38,166 nucleotides of DNA from an uncultured Prochlorococcus sp. (GCA_902565305.1 CACFEJ010000012.1:1-38166); one strand, 5' to 3'. Counted from the first letter of the stretch, positions 1 to 11,258 are shown. Notes: generated by a model from the letters alone, not told the origin. Translations and numbers: made by a program.

Positions 1-542
1 CTATCAGAATATTTTTTATTTCTTTTTCTCTTCATTAGCAGAAGATCTTGGGTTTCTATAACTTCTGCTATGGACTCTAACTGACTTACAAGTTCTCCCA
101 ATGTTGTTGTTCGTTTAAGAATTGGTTGTGCAATTGATCTTCTCCTTAGATATTTTTCAGGATATTTCGGAATATCAAATTCTTTATCAATCCAATCTTG
201 ATCATCCAAATCAAATTCATCTTCAAAATCGGAAGAATTTTCTTTGAAAACATCAGCTTCCAAAACCTCAGCCTTAAGATTAACTAGTACGGAAGCCGCA
301 AAAAATGCTTCGCTGGTCTCAGCTAAATCCCTCTGATATGAGATTTGACTATTTGAAGATTGATCAAAAGTATGTGAGTATTCCTCTAAAAAACTATCAA
401 TTACACTTATTACATCAATATCCCATGGATCAAGCTCACCTTTACCTGCGGCGTCTTGAAGAAACTTAATCAACAATCTAGGGCCTAATTGTTGCCTATC
501 AATGGGATTGAAATAAGATATTTTGGGATAGATAAAATCTAC
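1..542 (-). CDS. scpA: Segregation and condensation protein A (partial, C-terminus off the window)
   Basis: ScpA is the kleisin partner of SMC and ScpB in chromosome condensation and segregation. About 180 codons are open on the minus strand. The motif DPWDIDVISVIDSFL near the start of the frame, followed by an acidic stretch and a basic segment (KYLRRRSIAQPILKR), fits cyanobacterial ScpA, which is usually around 240-280 residues, so the C-terminal winged-helix part lies outside. The frame is closed upstream by TGA at 543-545 and contains no ATG before the conserved region. The first plausible starts are TTG codons at 476 and 473, so the true start is uncertain. It follows ndhD on the same strand with a short spacer and may be transcribed with it. 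Family call good, start poor. Confidence 0.75.
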
Positions 543-599
543 TCACAAGATATCTTTTAATTTATTTAATGCCAAACAATATTGAGTTAATTTAAAAAA

Positions 600-2204
600 T
601 TATATTGTTGGAGCTTTTAGGATGTCATTTGTTTTAGTTCCTGAAAAAATATTTGTTTTCACAGCTCCTTTAACTGCAGTTAAATCACGATCAACCAAAT
701 TATTGATAGATGCAATGTAACTTTCTGTAATTAATCTTGGGTATAAACCTATTCCAATAATCGGTAAAAGTAAACAGGCAATAATATAAACTTCCCTTGG
801 CTCTGCATCTATAAGTTTTCGTTCTTCGATTAATTTAGGATTCTCTTTACCAAAGAAAATTTCTCTTAACATTGAAAGTAGATAAATAGGAGTAAGTATT
901 ACACCGATAGCTGCTAAAGAGGCCATCACTACCCTAAACGGTAGTGTATACACTTCATCAGTAACAAATCCTGTAAATACCATCAATTCGGAAACAAATC
1001 CACTCATACCAGGTAAAGCCAGGGAAGCCAGGGAGCAAGCAGTCCATAGCGCAAACATGATTCTCATTTTTTGTCCTACACCACTCATTTCATCAAGTTT
1101 AAGAGTCTTTGTTCTGTCATAGGTAGCACCAACAAGAAAAAATAAACTTGCACCGATTAATCCATGACTAACCATTTGCAGCATAGCTCCGCTTGTTCCA
1201 AGGCTACTAAAACTACCTATTCCAATAAGAACGAAACCCATATGACTTATCGAACTGTATGCGATTTTTCTTTTAAGATTTCTTTGAGCAAAAGAAGTTA
1301 ATGCAGCATAAATTATATTGACTACCCCTAGAACTATTAATAGTGGGGCAAATTGAGCATGAGCAACAGGTAATAATTGTGCATTAAATCTTAAAAGAGC
1401 ATATCCTCCCATCTTTAATAAAATTCCTGCTAGAAGCATATGAACTGGAGCTGTAGCCTCTCCATGAGCATCTGGGAGCCAAGTATGAAGGGGTACTATT
1501 GGAAGTTTCACACCAAATGCAATTAAAAGCCCTACATAACAAAATATTTGGAATTTTTGACTAAAATCTTGAGCTGCCAAGTGAGAAAACTCAAAGTTAG
1601 GAATTTCTGTACCATAGAAACCCATTGCTAAAGCTGCAATGAGAATGAAGATAGAACTGCCAGCGGTATAAATAATGAATTTTGTTGCTGCATATTGTCG
1701 ATTTTTGCCACCCCATATAGCCAGTAATAAATAAACGGGAATTAACTCAAGTTCCCAAGTTAGAAAAAATAAAAGCATATCTTGTACGGCAAACACAGCG
1801 ATTTGCCCACCATCCATAACTAATATCAAAAAGAAAAATAACTTTGGTTTAAACTTGACTGGCCATGCAGCAAGAACTGCTAAAGCAGTTATAAAACTAG
1901 TCAATAATATTAAAGGCATAGACATGCCATCAGCGCCAACAGACCAAGTAAGACCTAGATCAGGGAGCCAACTAATATTTTCTTTAAGTTGAACATTCTC
2001 ATTACTAATATCAAAGCCATTTATGTATGAACCTACAGTTATTAAAAAAGTAATTAATGCAATAGACAATGCAAACCATCTCACCTCTTTGCCATCCCCT
2101 TTATCTGGAAAAAAAGGTATCACAAATGCACTACCAATTGGGAATAAAATTGAAGCAGATAACCAAGGAAAATTAGATAATCCAGCTCCCAAAGTTCCTA
2201 ACAT
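600..2204 (-). CDS. ndhD: NAD(P)H-quinone oxidoreductase chain 4 (NdhD1 type)
   Basis: Proton-pumping membrane subunit of the thylakoid NDH-1 complex, homologous to complex I ND4/NuoM, used in cyclic electron flow around photosystem I and in respiration. The protein is a chain of hydrophobic helices with antiporter-family hallmarks: the [13 protein letters not shown] segment with its membrane glutamates, and a conserved helix reading [18 protein letters not shown]. About 534 residues, normal for NdhD. The open frame reaches TTG at 2240, but the ATG at 2204 places the family-typical N-terminus ([15 protein letters not shown]) correctly and is preferred; no strong RBS decides it. It lies 121 bp downstream of ndhF on the same strand, as is common in cyanobacteria. 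Pairing with an F1-type NdhF suggests the NDH-1L form rather than a CO2-uptake form. Confidence 0.93.
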   Translation of the reverse strand: MLGTLGAGLSNFPWLSASILFPIGSAFVIPFFPDKGDGKEVRWFALSIALITFLITVGSYINGFDISNENVQLKENISWLPDLGLTWSVGADGMSMPLILLTSFITALAVLAAWPVKFKPKLFFFLILVMDGGQIAVFAVQDMLLFFLTWELELIPVYLLLAIWGGKNRQYAATKFIIYTAGSSIFILIAALAMGFYGTEIPNFEFSHLAAQDFSQKFQIFCYVGLLIAFGVKLPIVPLHTWLPDAHGEATAPVHMLLAGILLKMGGYALLRFNAQLLPVAHAQFAPLLIVLGVVNIIYAALTSFAQRNLKRKIAYSSISHMGFVLIGIGSFSSLGTSGAMLQMVSHGLIGASLFFLVGATYDRTKTLKLDEMSGVGQKMRIMFALWTACSLASLALPGMSGFVSELMVFTGFVTDEVYTLPFRVVMASLAAIGVILTPIYLLSMLREIFFGKENPKLIEERKLIDAEPREVYIIACLLLPIIGIGLYPRLITESYIASINNLVDRDLTAVKGAVKTNIFSGTKTNDILKAPTI

Positions 2205-2325
2205 TTGTGTCGCAAAATGTGTATAAAAATAAGTACTCAATTTAATAAGAAATTTATCTTAAATAAAGTCTAGAAATTTTCTGTATTTTTTCACCCCAAT
2301 GGACAGTGAAGACACACAATTGTAA

Positions 2326-4347
2326 TTAAGAAACTTGAGGAGATTGAAAACCAAATATAGCAACTAGTAAAATTACACCTCCAAAAACAATAAGCGCATA
2401 AAATTGAGCCCTACCAGTCTCAAAATATTTTAAACCTTCTCCACTCCCTAAAGTTACAAGTCCGGTAAGATTTACAACGCCATCAACAACCTTAGAATCA
2501 ACCTCTAAAACTTCTTTAGCAAGTTTTCTACTACCCTTAACAAAAAGTTTTTCATTAATATCATCTAGGTACCATTTATTGGATAAAAATTGGTTGATGC
2601 TGGGAAACTTTTCGGCAAATAAAACTGATAAATTAATTTTTTTCACAAAATATGCCTGATAAGCAATAACGATTCCGGCTGATGCAATAAGTATTGAAGC
2701 AAGTGCTAAAGGCAAAAATTCTTTTAATTCGAAGGCTTTTGCAGCAGTCTCTGCTTCTTCAGGATCTAGTAAATTTGCAATTTTGCTATCCCATGGAAGT
2801 CCCATAAAACCAATTATTACAGACGGTACAGCTAGAAATACCAAGGGAAATGTCATTGACCAAGGTGACTCATGAATAGAGCCATGTTCTTCATGCTCAT
2901 CTTCATTTTCATCATCTAGGGTTGTTTTGGAGGCTATTAGAAGCTGTTTTTGCAATTCTTTATTCTCCCCTCTGAAATCTCCTTCAAATGTCAAGAAATA
3001 AAGCCTAAACATATAAAAAGCTGTCATACCTGCTGTTAGAAGTCCTATAAACCAAAAAGCTGGAAATGATATAAAAGCATTTCCGAGTATTTCATCTTTA
3101 CTCCAAAATCCTGCCAATGGGGGAATTCCACTAATTGCTACACAACCTATTAAAAATGTTGTTGATGTATATGGCATTTTTTTCCTTAAACCGCCCATCA
3201 ATCTCATATCTTGAGCTAATACAGGCTGATGGCCAACTACTTCTTCCATAGCATGTATTACTGAACCAGATCCCAAAAATAGCATTGCTTTAAAGCAAGC
3301 ATGAGTTACTAAATGAAAAATTCCTGCAACTGGTGCTCCACAACCCATTGCGAGCATCATATACCCAAGCTGAGAAACTGTGCTGTATGCTAAACCTTTT
3401 TTTAAATCCATTTGGGTCAAAGCTATTGAGGCTCCTAAAAAACAAGTAATGGTCCCAACTAAAGCAATAATGAATTGAATAGAGGGGAATATTGAATACA
3501 AAGGTTGAAGTCTTGCCACAAGAAAGATTCCAGCTGCAACCATTGTTGCAGCATGGATAAGTGCAGAAATTGGAGTAGGACCTTCCATTGCGTCAGGTAA
3601 CCACACATGTAGAGGAAACTGAGCGGATTTAGCCATTGGCCCTAGAAAAACTAAAAAACAGATTAATAAAGCAGCCCAAATGGGTATCGAATGGTCAGAT
3701 ATCGATTGAGAAATTCCAGTAGCTATTTCATTAAAATCAAAACTATTTGTTGCCCAAAATAGGCCAAGAATTCCTAGTAATAAACCAAAATCTCCCACTC
3801 TATTAACAACAAATGCTTTTTGTGCAGCGTGTGCAGCGCCATCCCTGTCATACCAAAAACCAACTAATAAATAAGAACACATCCCAACTAATTCCCAAAA
3901 AACATAAATTTCTAATAAATTCGGACTAACTATTAATCCCATCATTGAACTACTAAATAATGCTAAATATGTAAAAAATCTGACATAACCTTTGTCATGC
4001 GCCATGTAACCATGAGAGTAAATCATAACCAGCAAAGTTATAGTAGTTACTAACGCAAGCATTACACTCCCCAAAGGATCAAGGACAAATCCCATTGGGA
4101 TAGTGAAATCCCCTGCATTGGCCCATACAAATAATTTTTCTACTGATTGATAACCATTAACTTGTTCAATTAAAGCTTTATAACTAATTACCGCAGAAAT
4201 CCCAACGAAAGAAATCAGACCTACAGAAACAATTTCTCTTGAATTATTAATTTTCTTGTTAATGCTTATTAGTCCTAAGCCAGAAAGCACTGCTCCAATA
4301 AGTGGGAAAACGGGAATTAACCAGGCAATTTCTGAAGCTTGTGGCAT
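2326..4347 (-). CDS. ndhF: NAD(P)H-quinone oxidoreductase chain 5 (NdhF1 type)
   Basis: The distal proton-pumping subunit of NDH-1, homologous to ND5/NuoL. The 673-residue protein has many transmembrane helices, the antiporter signature (FWELVGMCSYLLVGFWYDR, then KSAQFPLHVWLPDAMEGPTP) and a C-terminal extension corresponding to the lateral helix of NuoL. An acidic, His-containing loop (DDENEDEHEEHGSIHE) sits in the C-terminal third. The ATG at 4347 is well placed against the family N-terminus (LAWLIPVFPLIGA). It starts 33 bp after the stop of the NnrU/Z-ISO-like gene on the same strand, so the two are probably co-transcribed, with ndhD following. The N-terminal sequence looks F1-like (respiratory/cyclic) rather than F3/F4, from memory of those families. 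Confidence 0.95.
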   Translation of the reverse strand: MPQASEIAWLIPVFPLIGAVLSGLGLISINKKINNSREIVSVGLISFVGISAVISYKALIEQVNGYQSVEKLFVWANAGDFTIPMGFVLDPLGSVMLALVTTITLLVMIYSHGYMAHDKGYVRFFTYLALFSSSMMGLIVSPNLLEIYVFWELVGMCSYLLVGFWYDRDGAAHAAQKAFVVNRVGDFGLLLGILGLFWATNSFDFNEIATGISQSISDHSIPIWAALLICFLVFLGPMAKSAQFPLHVWLPDAMEGPTPISALIHAATMVAAGIFLVARLQPLYSIFPSIQFIIALVGTITCFLGASIALTQMDLKKGLAYSTVSQLGYMMLAMGCGAPVAGIFHLVTHACFKAMLFLGSGSVIHAMEEVVGHQPVLAQDMRLMGGLRKKMPYTSTTFLIGCVAISGIPPLAGFWSKDEILGNAFISFPAFWFIGLLTAGMTAFYMFRLYFLTFEGDFRGENKELQKQLLIASKTTLDDENEDEHEEHGSIHESPWSMTFPLVFLAVPSVIIGFMGLPWDSKIANLLDPEEAETAAKAFELKEFLPLALASILIASAGIVIAYQAYFVKKINLSVLFAEKFPSINQFLSNKWYLDDINEKLFVKGSRKLAKEVLEVDSKVVDGVVNLTGLVTLGSGEGLKYFETGRAQFYALIVFGGVILLVAIFGFQSPQVS

Positions 4348-4380
4348 TTTTTAAAAAACTTATATTTTGATTTTAAACTG

Positions 4381-5109
4381 TCAATTGAAAAATTCAGACA
4401 AAAATGATGAATTAAATGTTTTAACAGCAATATTTATATATTGATGAGACCACCAAAGTACGCCTATTGCAATTAATATGCCAACTTGAGATAACCTAAA
4501 AAATTCTTTAATCTTAAATTCTTGCCTCCCCTCAAGTATCGCCAAGAAAGGGATAATGGAAGTATTTTTTTTAAAATTTTCAAATTCTTCTCCAAATCTA
4601 GTTGCTAATCTCTTGTCGCCATGCCAGATTGCAAAAAGGTGATGCAAAACTAAGCCAATAGAAGTTACTAATGTGAATGATGTACCAATCCATAAAGTAT
4701 GAGCAAAACACCAAATTATCTGACCAAATGCTTGTGGATGTCTTGTAATTCGCATTATCCCAGTTCCATAGATTCGTACTTTAGGTTTTAAAACGGAAGG
4801 AATTTCTAGCAAATTGTAAGTAGCGGGATATAAAAATAAAAAACTTATTGCAGTTAAGAACCAAACGACCATAAAAACAAAATTATTGCCCTGTAAATTC
4901 CATAATCTGATTCCGTCATATCTATGAGCCAAAAAATAACTAATCAAGATAATTGCAGATGGCAAACTTAAAAAAACAAAACATAACCGCCATAATCTTG
5001 GACCCATAATAGATTCTGCTTTAATTCTTAAAGCAGCTCCACCACTATGAATGACCGCAAAAATCAAAATCAAAATTAAGATGATTAGCGAAGTTTTATG
5101 AGTCTCCAT
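4381..5109 (-). CDS. NnrU-family membrane protein, candidate 15-cis-zeta-carotene isomerase (Z-ISO)
   Basis: A 242-residue integral membrane protein with about six hydrophobic segments. It carries the NnrU-family features: an early His in a membrane helix (AVIHSGGAALR), a central RHPQAFGQIIWCFAHTLW motif, and HHLFAIWHGDKRL before a soluble loop. Cyanobacterial and plant NnrU homologues of this size include Z-ISO, a haem-b membrane enzyme that isomerises the 15-cis double bond of zeta-carotene between the Pds and Zds steps. The window also holds crtB, pds and crtQ, so a Z-ISO role would complete that segment of the pathway. It lies directly upstream of ndhF and divergent from rbcR. The family call is fairly sure; the Z-ISO function is inferred from homology and was not tested. 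A generic NnrU membrane protein is the alternative. Confidence 0.72.
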   Translation of the reverse strand: METHKTSLIILILILIFAVIHSGGAALRIKAESIMGPRLWRLCFVFLSLPSAIILISYFLAHRYDGIRLWNLQGNNFVFMVVWFLTAISFLFLYPATYNLLEIPSVLKPKVRIYGTGIMRITRHPQAFGQIIWCFAHTLWIGTSFTLVTSIGLVLHHLFAIWHGDKRLATRFGEEFENFKKNTSIIPFLAILEGRQEFKIKEFFRLSQVGILIAIGVLWWSHQYINIAVKTFNSSFLSEFFN

Positions 5110-5136
5110 ATATTTAAATTGTTCAAATAATTTTTG

Positions 5137-5149
5137 TTCTTAACAAGAA
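5137..5149. promoter_or_regulatory. Inverted repeat upstream of rbcR (possible operator)
   Basis: The 83-bp gap between the NnrU-like gene and rbcR contains TTCTT-AAC-AAGAA, a 5-3-5 inverted repeat, followed closely at 5150-5163 by weaker arms ATGCT and AGCAT. LysR-type regulators usually bind such dyads in a divergent promoter and often repress their own gene. A CATAAT at 5185-5190 could serve as a -10 box very close to the ATG at 5193. The repeats are visible; the operator role is inference. Confidence 0.3.
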
Positions 5150-5192
5150 TGCTCTTAAGCATTAGAATTATAAGAAATTGTAGGCATAATAG

Positions 5193-6137
5193 ATGCCAGA
5201 ATTACCATTTACACTCGACCAATTAAGAATATTAAAAGCTATTGCAGCTCAAGGAAGTTTTAAAAAAGCTGCAGATATTTTATATGTAACCCAACCTGCC
5301 GTAAGTTTACAAATACAAAATTTAGAAAAACAACTTGAAATCACAATTTTCGACAGAGGTGGTAGGAAGGCTCTATTGACTGAAGCAGGGAGACTATTAC
5401 TAGAATATTGTGAACGAATTTTGAATCAATGCGATGAAGCTTGCAAAGCTATTGAAGATTTAAATAGCTTAAAAGGTGGAACTCTTGTTATTGGAGCGAG
5501 CCAAACAACAGGTACCTATTTAATGCCGAGGATGATAGGACTATTCAGACAAAAATACCCTGATGTATCCGTTCAACTTCAAGTTCATAGTACGAGAAGA
5601 ACTGGTTGGAGTGTGGCCAATGGACAAATTGACTTAGCCATTATTGGCGGACAATTACCCGGAGATTTGGAAAATTTGCTGCAAGTAATTCCATATGCCA
5701 CTGATGAATTGGCATTAGTTTTACCATCTAAACATCCACTTTCGACCAAAAAAGAGCTTCTAAAAGAAGACTTATACAAATTAAATTTTGTAACATTAGA
5801 CTCACAATCTACAACAAGAAAAGTTGTTGATAAACTTCTCCAAGATTCTGGGCTTGATATTCAAAGATTAAAAATTGAGATGGAACTTAACTCTCTTGAA
5901 GCAATCAAGAATGCAGTTCAATCAGGTTTAGGAGCCTCCTTTTTGCCTGTTGTTTCTATTGAAAGAGAATTATCGGCTGGAACAATCCACAAAGCATTCG
6001 TTGCTGATTTAGAGGTAAAAAGAGAACTTAAATTAATTACTAACCCGTCAAGATATACATCAAGAGCATCAGAAGTATTTAAGAAAAACATTCTCCCACA
6101 ATTTGCTAGTTTAGAAAGCCCTTTGAGGCATAAATAA
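5193..6137 (+). CDS. rbcR: LysR-type regulator RbcR (Ycf30 family)
   Basis: LysR-family transcription factor of the RbcR/Ycf30/CmpR group, which controls RuBisCO and carbon-concentrating genes in cyanobacteria and red-lineage plastids. The N-terminal winged helix-turn-helix (residues about 5-65: [20 protein letters not shown], then [15 protein letters not shown]) is very typical, and the remaining 240 residues form the periplasmic-binding-protein-like effector domain. Length 314 is usual. ATG at 5193 follows a short leader. It is divergent from the NnrU-like gene and converges on the DUF3172 gene with 6 bp between stops. Prochlorococcus has few LysR regulators, so this is probably its main carbon-fixation regulator. 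The effector is unknown from sequence. Confidence 0.9.
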   Translation: MPELPFTLDQLRILKAIAAQGSFKKAADILYVTQPAVSLQIQNLEKQLEITIFDRGGRKALLTEAGRLLLEYCERILNQCDEACKAIEDLNSLKGGTLVIGASQTTGTYLMPRMIGLFRQKYPDVSVQLQVHSTRRTGWSVANGQIDLAIIGGQLPGDLENLLQVIPYATDELALVLPSKHPLSTKKELLKEDLYKLNFVTLDSQSTTRKVVDKLLQDSGLDIQRLKIEMELNSLEAIKNAVQSGLGASFLPVVSIERELSAGTIHKAFVADLEVKRELKLITNPSRYTSRASEVFKKNILPQFASLESPLRHK

Positions 6138-6143
6138 TTTCGA

Positions 6144-6767
6144 TCAAAACTGAATTGCTTCTCTGTTAATACCTACCCCGCCGTCTTCAGCTTGTCCATC
6201 ACCTTTTATTATAAATTTATTTTCATTTACATCAGTCTGATAAACGCACTTAACTATTGGCTTATCTCTAATAGAACCAATATAAGCAAAAGTATTCATC
6301 CTTTGCTTACATTCTCTTACATCTTCATTACTAATTGCGCCCTCTTTTTGTAGAACTGTCCAATTCTCTCTTCTAATAACACAACCTGGCTGAAGAGCTG
6401 GTTGCGTTACAAAACTCGTAGATGGATTCAGAGTCGTATACATTTCAACATCAATTACGAAAGCACTAGCTCCCCATTGTCTGCAAAATTCAGGATCTGG
6501 AACAGCCATATCTAATTGTTGTTGACTTGCTATATTTCCCTGCCCGCCATCAGTTGTACTGGTAATAGCGCTCCCAATACCAACTCCTAAAATTAATACT
6601 CCAGCAAGTACTGCAATGGTTCCTGTATTAAAGTTGATCTTTTGTTCAGAAGAAGCAGGCAATCTATTGCTTCTTTGACCATACGGATCCCTGTCCTTTG
6701 GATTTGGTGGATAATAACTTCTATTTGAGCCTCTTCTTGGCCTTCTATTTGAGGATGATCTATTCAC
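6144..6767 (-). CDS. DUF3172 single-pass membrane protein, overlaps ndhM
   Basis: A 207-residue protein with a basic, Arg/Ser/Pro/Tyr-rich N-terminus (about residues 1-45), one hydrophobic segment ([19 protein letters not shown], about 49-67) and a soluble C-terminal domain with several conserved-looking cysteines ([28 protein letters not shown]). This matches the cyanobacterial family I remember as DUF3172; function unknown. It starts at a GTG whose last bases form the ndhM stop (GTGA, 6764-6767), so translation is probably coupled to ndhM. That linkage suggests a thylakoid role, perhaps with NDH-1, but this is inference. By the positive-inside rule the N-terminus is probably cytoplasmic and the C-terminal domain on the other side. 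Confidence 0.78.
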   Translation of the reverse strand: MNRSSSNRRPRRGSNRSYYPPNPKDRDPYGQRSNRLPASSEQKINFNTGTIAVLAGVLILGVGIGSAITSTTDGGQGNIASQQQLDMAVPDPEFCRQWGASAFVIDVEMYTTLNPSTSFVTQPALQPGCVIRRENWTVLQKEGAISNEDVRECKQRMNTFAYIGSIRDKPIVKCVYQTDVNENKFIIKGDGQAEDGGVGINREAIQF

Positions 6768-7111
6768 AGCATTTCATTTGTCTTTGGTAAACCCATTGAA
6801 TAATTCATTACTCTACAATCAGGGTTATAGCTAATCTGACCATTTTGAAGCAAAAACTTTATTAAACCTTCAATTTCTGATCCTATTTTTCGAAGTTCAT
6901 AATCATCTAAATCCTTTCCTGCTCTCTCTTTTATTAATTCATTGAATTTTTCATTTATTTTGTTTAAGGAATCTTTGTTCCAAATAAATTCGTTATCAGG
7001 ATCTAAATCAAGAGTTAGTTTATTAGGATGAAACTTTAATTCCTCATCTACCACTTCAGCAGTAAAGATTCTTACATGCCTAGTAGTCGATTTTAAAAGC
7101 ATTTTTTCCAT
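6764..7111 (-). CDS. ndhM: NAD(P)H-quinone oxidoreductase subunit M
   Basis: NdhM is one of the small cyanobacteria- and plant-specific subunits of the hydrophilic arm of NDH-1. The 115-residue sequence opens with [12 protein letters not shown], continues with [13 protein letters not shown] and ends with the family-typical [16 protein letters not shown]. No transmembrane segment. ATG at 7111; a second ATG three codons later is a weaker alternative. It overlaps the DUF3172 gene by 4 bp and is divergent from pds, with 90 bp between the two start codons. No separate promoter for the DUF3172 gene is needed. Confidence 0.92.
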   Translation of the reverse strand: MEKMLLKSTTRHVRIFTAEVVDEELKFHPNKLTLDLDPDNEFIWNKDSLNKINEKFNELIKERAGKDLDDYELRKIGSEIEGLIKFLLQNGQISYNPDCRVMNYSMGLPKTNEML

Positions 7112-7159
7112 AATTTTACGAAATAATCAACGAAAAAAACTATTATGTTCTAACTTTAA

Positions 7160-8602
<1,443 letters not shown>

Positions 8603-8643
8603 GATTTACATTCCAGCTAATTTAAAAATTCATCTAAAACTTT

Positions 8644-9552
8644 TTGAAAAATTCAATTTCTCAACTAGATCAAGCATACGAGATATGCCGAAAAGAAACC
8701 CAAAAATGGGCTAAAACCTTTTACTTGGGAACCCTTCTGCTACCTGTAGAGAAAAGAAAAGCTATTTGGGCTATTTATGTTTGGTGTAGAAGAACAGATG
8801 AAATAATGGATAGCTTAGAAGCTTCAACTAAATCGCAAGATGAACTTGCAGAAAATTTAAATGCATGGGAAGAAAATACAAAGAATGTTTTTAAAGGAAA
8901 CATTAAGTCGGAATTAGATGCCGTTCTACTAGACACCATCGAAAAATATCCACAAAGTATTCAACCTTATCTAGACATGATAGATGGCCAGAGAATGGAT
9001 CTTAATAAATTTAGATACAAAGATTTTGATGAATTACAACTCTATTGTTATAGAGTCGCAGGGACAGTTGGTTTGATGACTCAGAATGTCATGGGGATTG
9101 ATAGTGCTTACACATCCGCTCCATGGAGTGCTAAACCTGACCCCTCAGAAGCAGCTATAGCTTTAGGTATAGCTAATCAATTAACAAATATATTAAGAGA
9201 TGTCGGCGAAGATAGGCAAAGAGGTAGGATTTACCTTCCTCAAGAAGATATTGAAAAATTTAATTATTCTGAAGAAAAACTTTTAAAAGGTGAAATAAAC
9301 AATCAATGGAAAGCACTAATGAAATTTCAATTAACCAGGGCTCGTGATTGGTTCCAGAAATCTGAAGATGGAATCAAATGGTTATCTTCCGACGCAAGAT
9401 GGCCTGTTTGGACATCCTTACGTCTTTATAGAGGAATATTAGATTCTATAGAAAGGTTAGACTATGATGTCTTTAATAATAGAGCTTTTGTAAAAAATTC
9501 AGTAAAAGCTTTTGAAATTCCTATATCTTTTTTAATTTCTCGAATTAAATGA
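8644..9552 (+). CDS. crtB: 15-cis-phytoene synthase
   Basis: Condenses two geranylgeranyl diphosphates into 15-cis-phytoene, the first committed carotenoid step. The 302-residue protein shows the squalene/phytoene synthase motifs: FYLGTLLLP, the first Asp-rich motif in WCRRTDEIMD, the YCYRVAGTVGLM helix, and the second Asp-rich motif NILRDVGEDRQRGRIYLP. There is no upstream ATG in frame; TTG at 8644 gives the expected N-terminus (MKNSISQLDQAYEICRK), so a TTG start is assigned. Transcribed with pds. Its stop at 9550-9552 abuts the stop of the convergent RRM gene with no spacer. Confidence 0.95.
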   Translation: MKNSISQLDQAYEICRKETQKWAKTFYLGTLLLPVEKRKAIWAIYVWCRRTDEIMDSLEASTKSQDELAENLNAWEENTKNVFKGNIKSELDAVLLDTIEKYPQSIQPYLDMIDGQRMDLNKFRYKDFDELQLYCYRVAGTVGLMTQNVMGIDSAYTSAPWSAKPDPSEAAIALGIANQLTNILRDVGEDRQRGRIYLPQEDIEKFNYSEEKLLKGEINNQWKALMKFQLTRARDWFQKSEDGIKWLSSDARWPVWTSLRLYRGILDSIERLDYDVFNNRAFVKNSVKAFEIPISFLISRIK

Positions 9553-9972
9553 CTAAGCAGGAGTCTTCTGATTAGCTAACAAATCTTTTAATTTAGATAG
9601 TTCTCCTGCCCATCTTGGATCAGGAGCTTCTAAATTAGGAGCATCACTGTGAACAATTTTCTTAAAGTCTTTCCTCTTCTTATTCTTGTTTGATTTTCCA
9701 CTATTTCTTTTATTTGAAGCAGAATCTTTCTTTTCTGATAGCTCTACTCTTAATTTAGAACCATTAAATTCAAAACCATTTAATTTTTGAATTAATAAAT
9801 TAGCATTATCTTCATTATTAGAAGTCGCAAAACCAAACCCCCTGCATTCCTTAGTTTCCTTATCTAAAACTGCTTTAAATCTAATCGAGTCAGAAACTGA
9901 CTTTAAAAGTGTATCAAATTCTTTTGGATTAAATCCTTGTGGTAAGTTGCCAATGTAAATGCGAATACTCAT
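9553..9972 (-). CDS. RRM-domain RNA-binding protein (cyanobacterial Rbp type)
   Basis: A small RNA-binding protein with one RNA recognition motif: RNP2 is IYIGNL (residues 5-10) and RNP1 is RGFGFA (44-49). Residues 1 to about 80 form the RRM; the rest is Lys/Asn/Ser-rich (KRNSGKSNKNKKRKDFKK) and ends DPRWAGELSKLKDLLANQ. Cyanobacterial Rbp proteins are often cold-induced and have been linked to mRNA positioning; here the long basic tail replaces the Gly-rich tail of some homologues. Start ATG at 9972. It is convergent with crtB, stop against stop. Function beyond RNA binding cannot be read from the sequence. Confidence 0.88.
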   Translation of the reverse strand: MSIRIYIGNLPQGFNPKEFDTLLKSVSDSIRFKAVLDKETKECRGFGFATSNNEDNANLLIQKLNGFEFNGSKLRVELSEKKDSASNKRNSGKSNKNKKRKDFKKIVHSDAPNLEAPDPRWAGELSKLKDLLANQKTPA

Positions 9973-10030
9973 AAATTTGTAAAAATGATTTTGAAGTCTG
10001 AACTTCTAAACAAAACTAAGCTATGTGTAT

Positions 10031-11248
10031 TTAATCACATTTTGGCGCATTTTGTTCAATCCATCGCTTTGCTTTATAAATAGCTTCATCAAAATTATTC
10101 AATCTCTTATATGCAAGTTCTTTAGAAAGATACTGTAAAAGCTCTCCCAAGATAGGTCCATCCTTGATTTCCAAATTTTTTTTAATTACATCACCATTAA
10201 CTAAGTTTGAGGGATGAAATAATTTATCATCTTTGTCACGCCATCTATGAAGCCAATCTAATTGTAAGTTTTGAGGTAAATAAAAAATAAAAGATGGCAG
10301 AAACATTTCTAATTCTTGATGTAATTTAAATCTGTCAAATTCATCTAACTGAGCGATATTTTTATTTTTCAAGAAAAGATGCCATTTTCGCAATAACTTA
10401 GTTTTTGCAATATCAGCTTTACTAAATTTCAGTTTCTCTAAAGTTACAATATCTAAGATTTGAGCAATAAAAAATGATGGCAAATATTTATCTTTTTCTT
10501 CCTGATCAAGTTCTCCATAATTAATTTTCTCTAAATCCAAAAAAAAAGAATCTTCAAATAAATTTTCAGTATCAAATATATTTAATTTTTTCATCAACAA
10601 TACTGCATTAAGAGCATTTGCTCCATTTACTATTTTCTGTATTTCATAAGTAATTCTCTCTTTTGCGACAAGATATAAGTTCCCTTTATTTTTTTTTATA
10701 AAATCGACTAATCTTAAATCAATTTTAAAATTCAATTCTGAAACAAATCGAAAACATCTTAAAATTCGTAAAGGATCATTTAATAAATTGTTTTCAGAAT
10801 GAGTTCTAAGCAAAGAAATCTCAAGATCTTTAAGACCATTTAATGGATCAAACAAACTCTTCTTATCAAATAAAAAAGCAATTGAATTGATCGAGAAGTC
10901 TCTAGAACATAAATCTCCTTCTATGGAAGATGAAACTTGATTAGCAATATCAATATAAATATTATTAAGAATAATTCTTACTACTTCTCTTTTTTTATCT
11001 AAAATTATAAATTTTGATCCAAGATTATCTGCAATCTTTTTACCAATTTCAATTGCATTTAAAGGTACCACAATATCAACATCTATCTTTTCAGTTTTTC
11101 TTCCCAAAATAATATCTCTTATATAACCACCAACCAAATATGATCCTTTAGGTAAAAAACCCAAGATTAAATCCAGATTATGAAATTTTATACTTGTTTC
11201 TAATTCATCAATTATTAGTGTATGATTTGTGTAAAAACTATTTTTCAT
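10031..11248 (-). CDS. CCA tRNA nucleotidyltransferase / poly(A) polymerase family
   Basis: Class II nucleotidyltransferase of the CCA-adding or poly(A) polymerase family, acting on tRNA 3' ends. Signatures: GSYLVGGYIRDIILGR near the N-terminus, the catalytic aspartates in KIDVDIVVP, DFSINSIAF, and LLRTHSENNLLNDPLRILRCFRFVSEL. The chosen start is the ATG at 11248; longer versions of the frame would run into the divergent ycf34 gene, and the family N-terminus does not need them. About 405 residues. The tRNA-Asn gene in this window encodes no CCA, so such an enzyme is needed. The start codon lies only 10 bp from that of ycf34. Which of the A-adding, CC-adding or CCA-adding types it is cannot be decided here. 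Confidence 0.87.
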   Translation of the reverse strand: MKNSFYTNHTLIIDELETSIKFHNLDLILGFLPKGSYLVGGYIRDIILGRKTEKIDVDIVVPLNAIEIGKKIADNLGSKFIILDKKREVVRIILNNIYIDIANQVSSSIEGDLCSRDFSINSIAFLFDKKSLFDPLNGLKDLEISLLRTHSENNLLNDPLRILRCFRFVSELNFKIDLRLVDFIKKNKGNLYLVAKERITYEIQKIVNGANALNAVLLMKKLNIFDTENLFEDSFFLDLEKINYGELDQEEKDKYLPSFFIAQILDIVTLEKLKFSKADIAKTKLLRKWHLFLKNKNIAQLDEFDRFKLHQELEMFLPSFIFYLPQNLQLDWLHRWRDKDDKLFHPSNLVNGDVIKKNLEIKDGPILGELLQYLSKELAYKRLNNFDEAIYKAKRWIEQNAPKCD

Positions 11249-11258
11249 ATTATTTATT

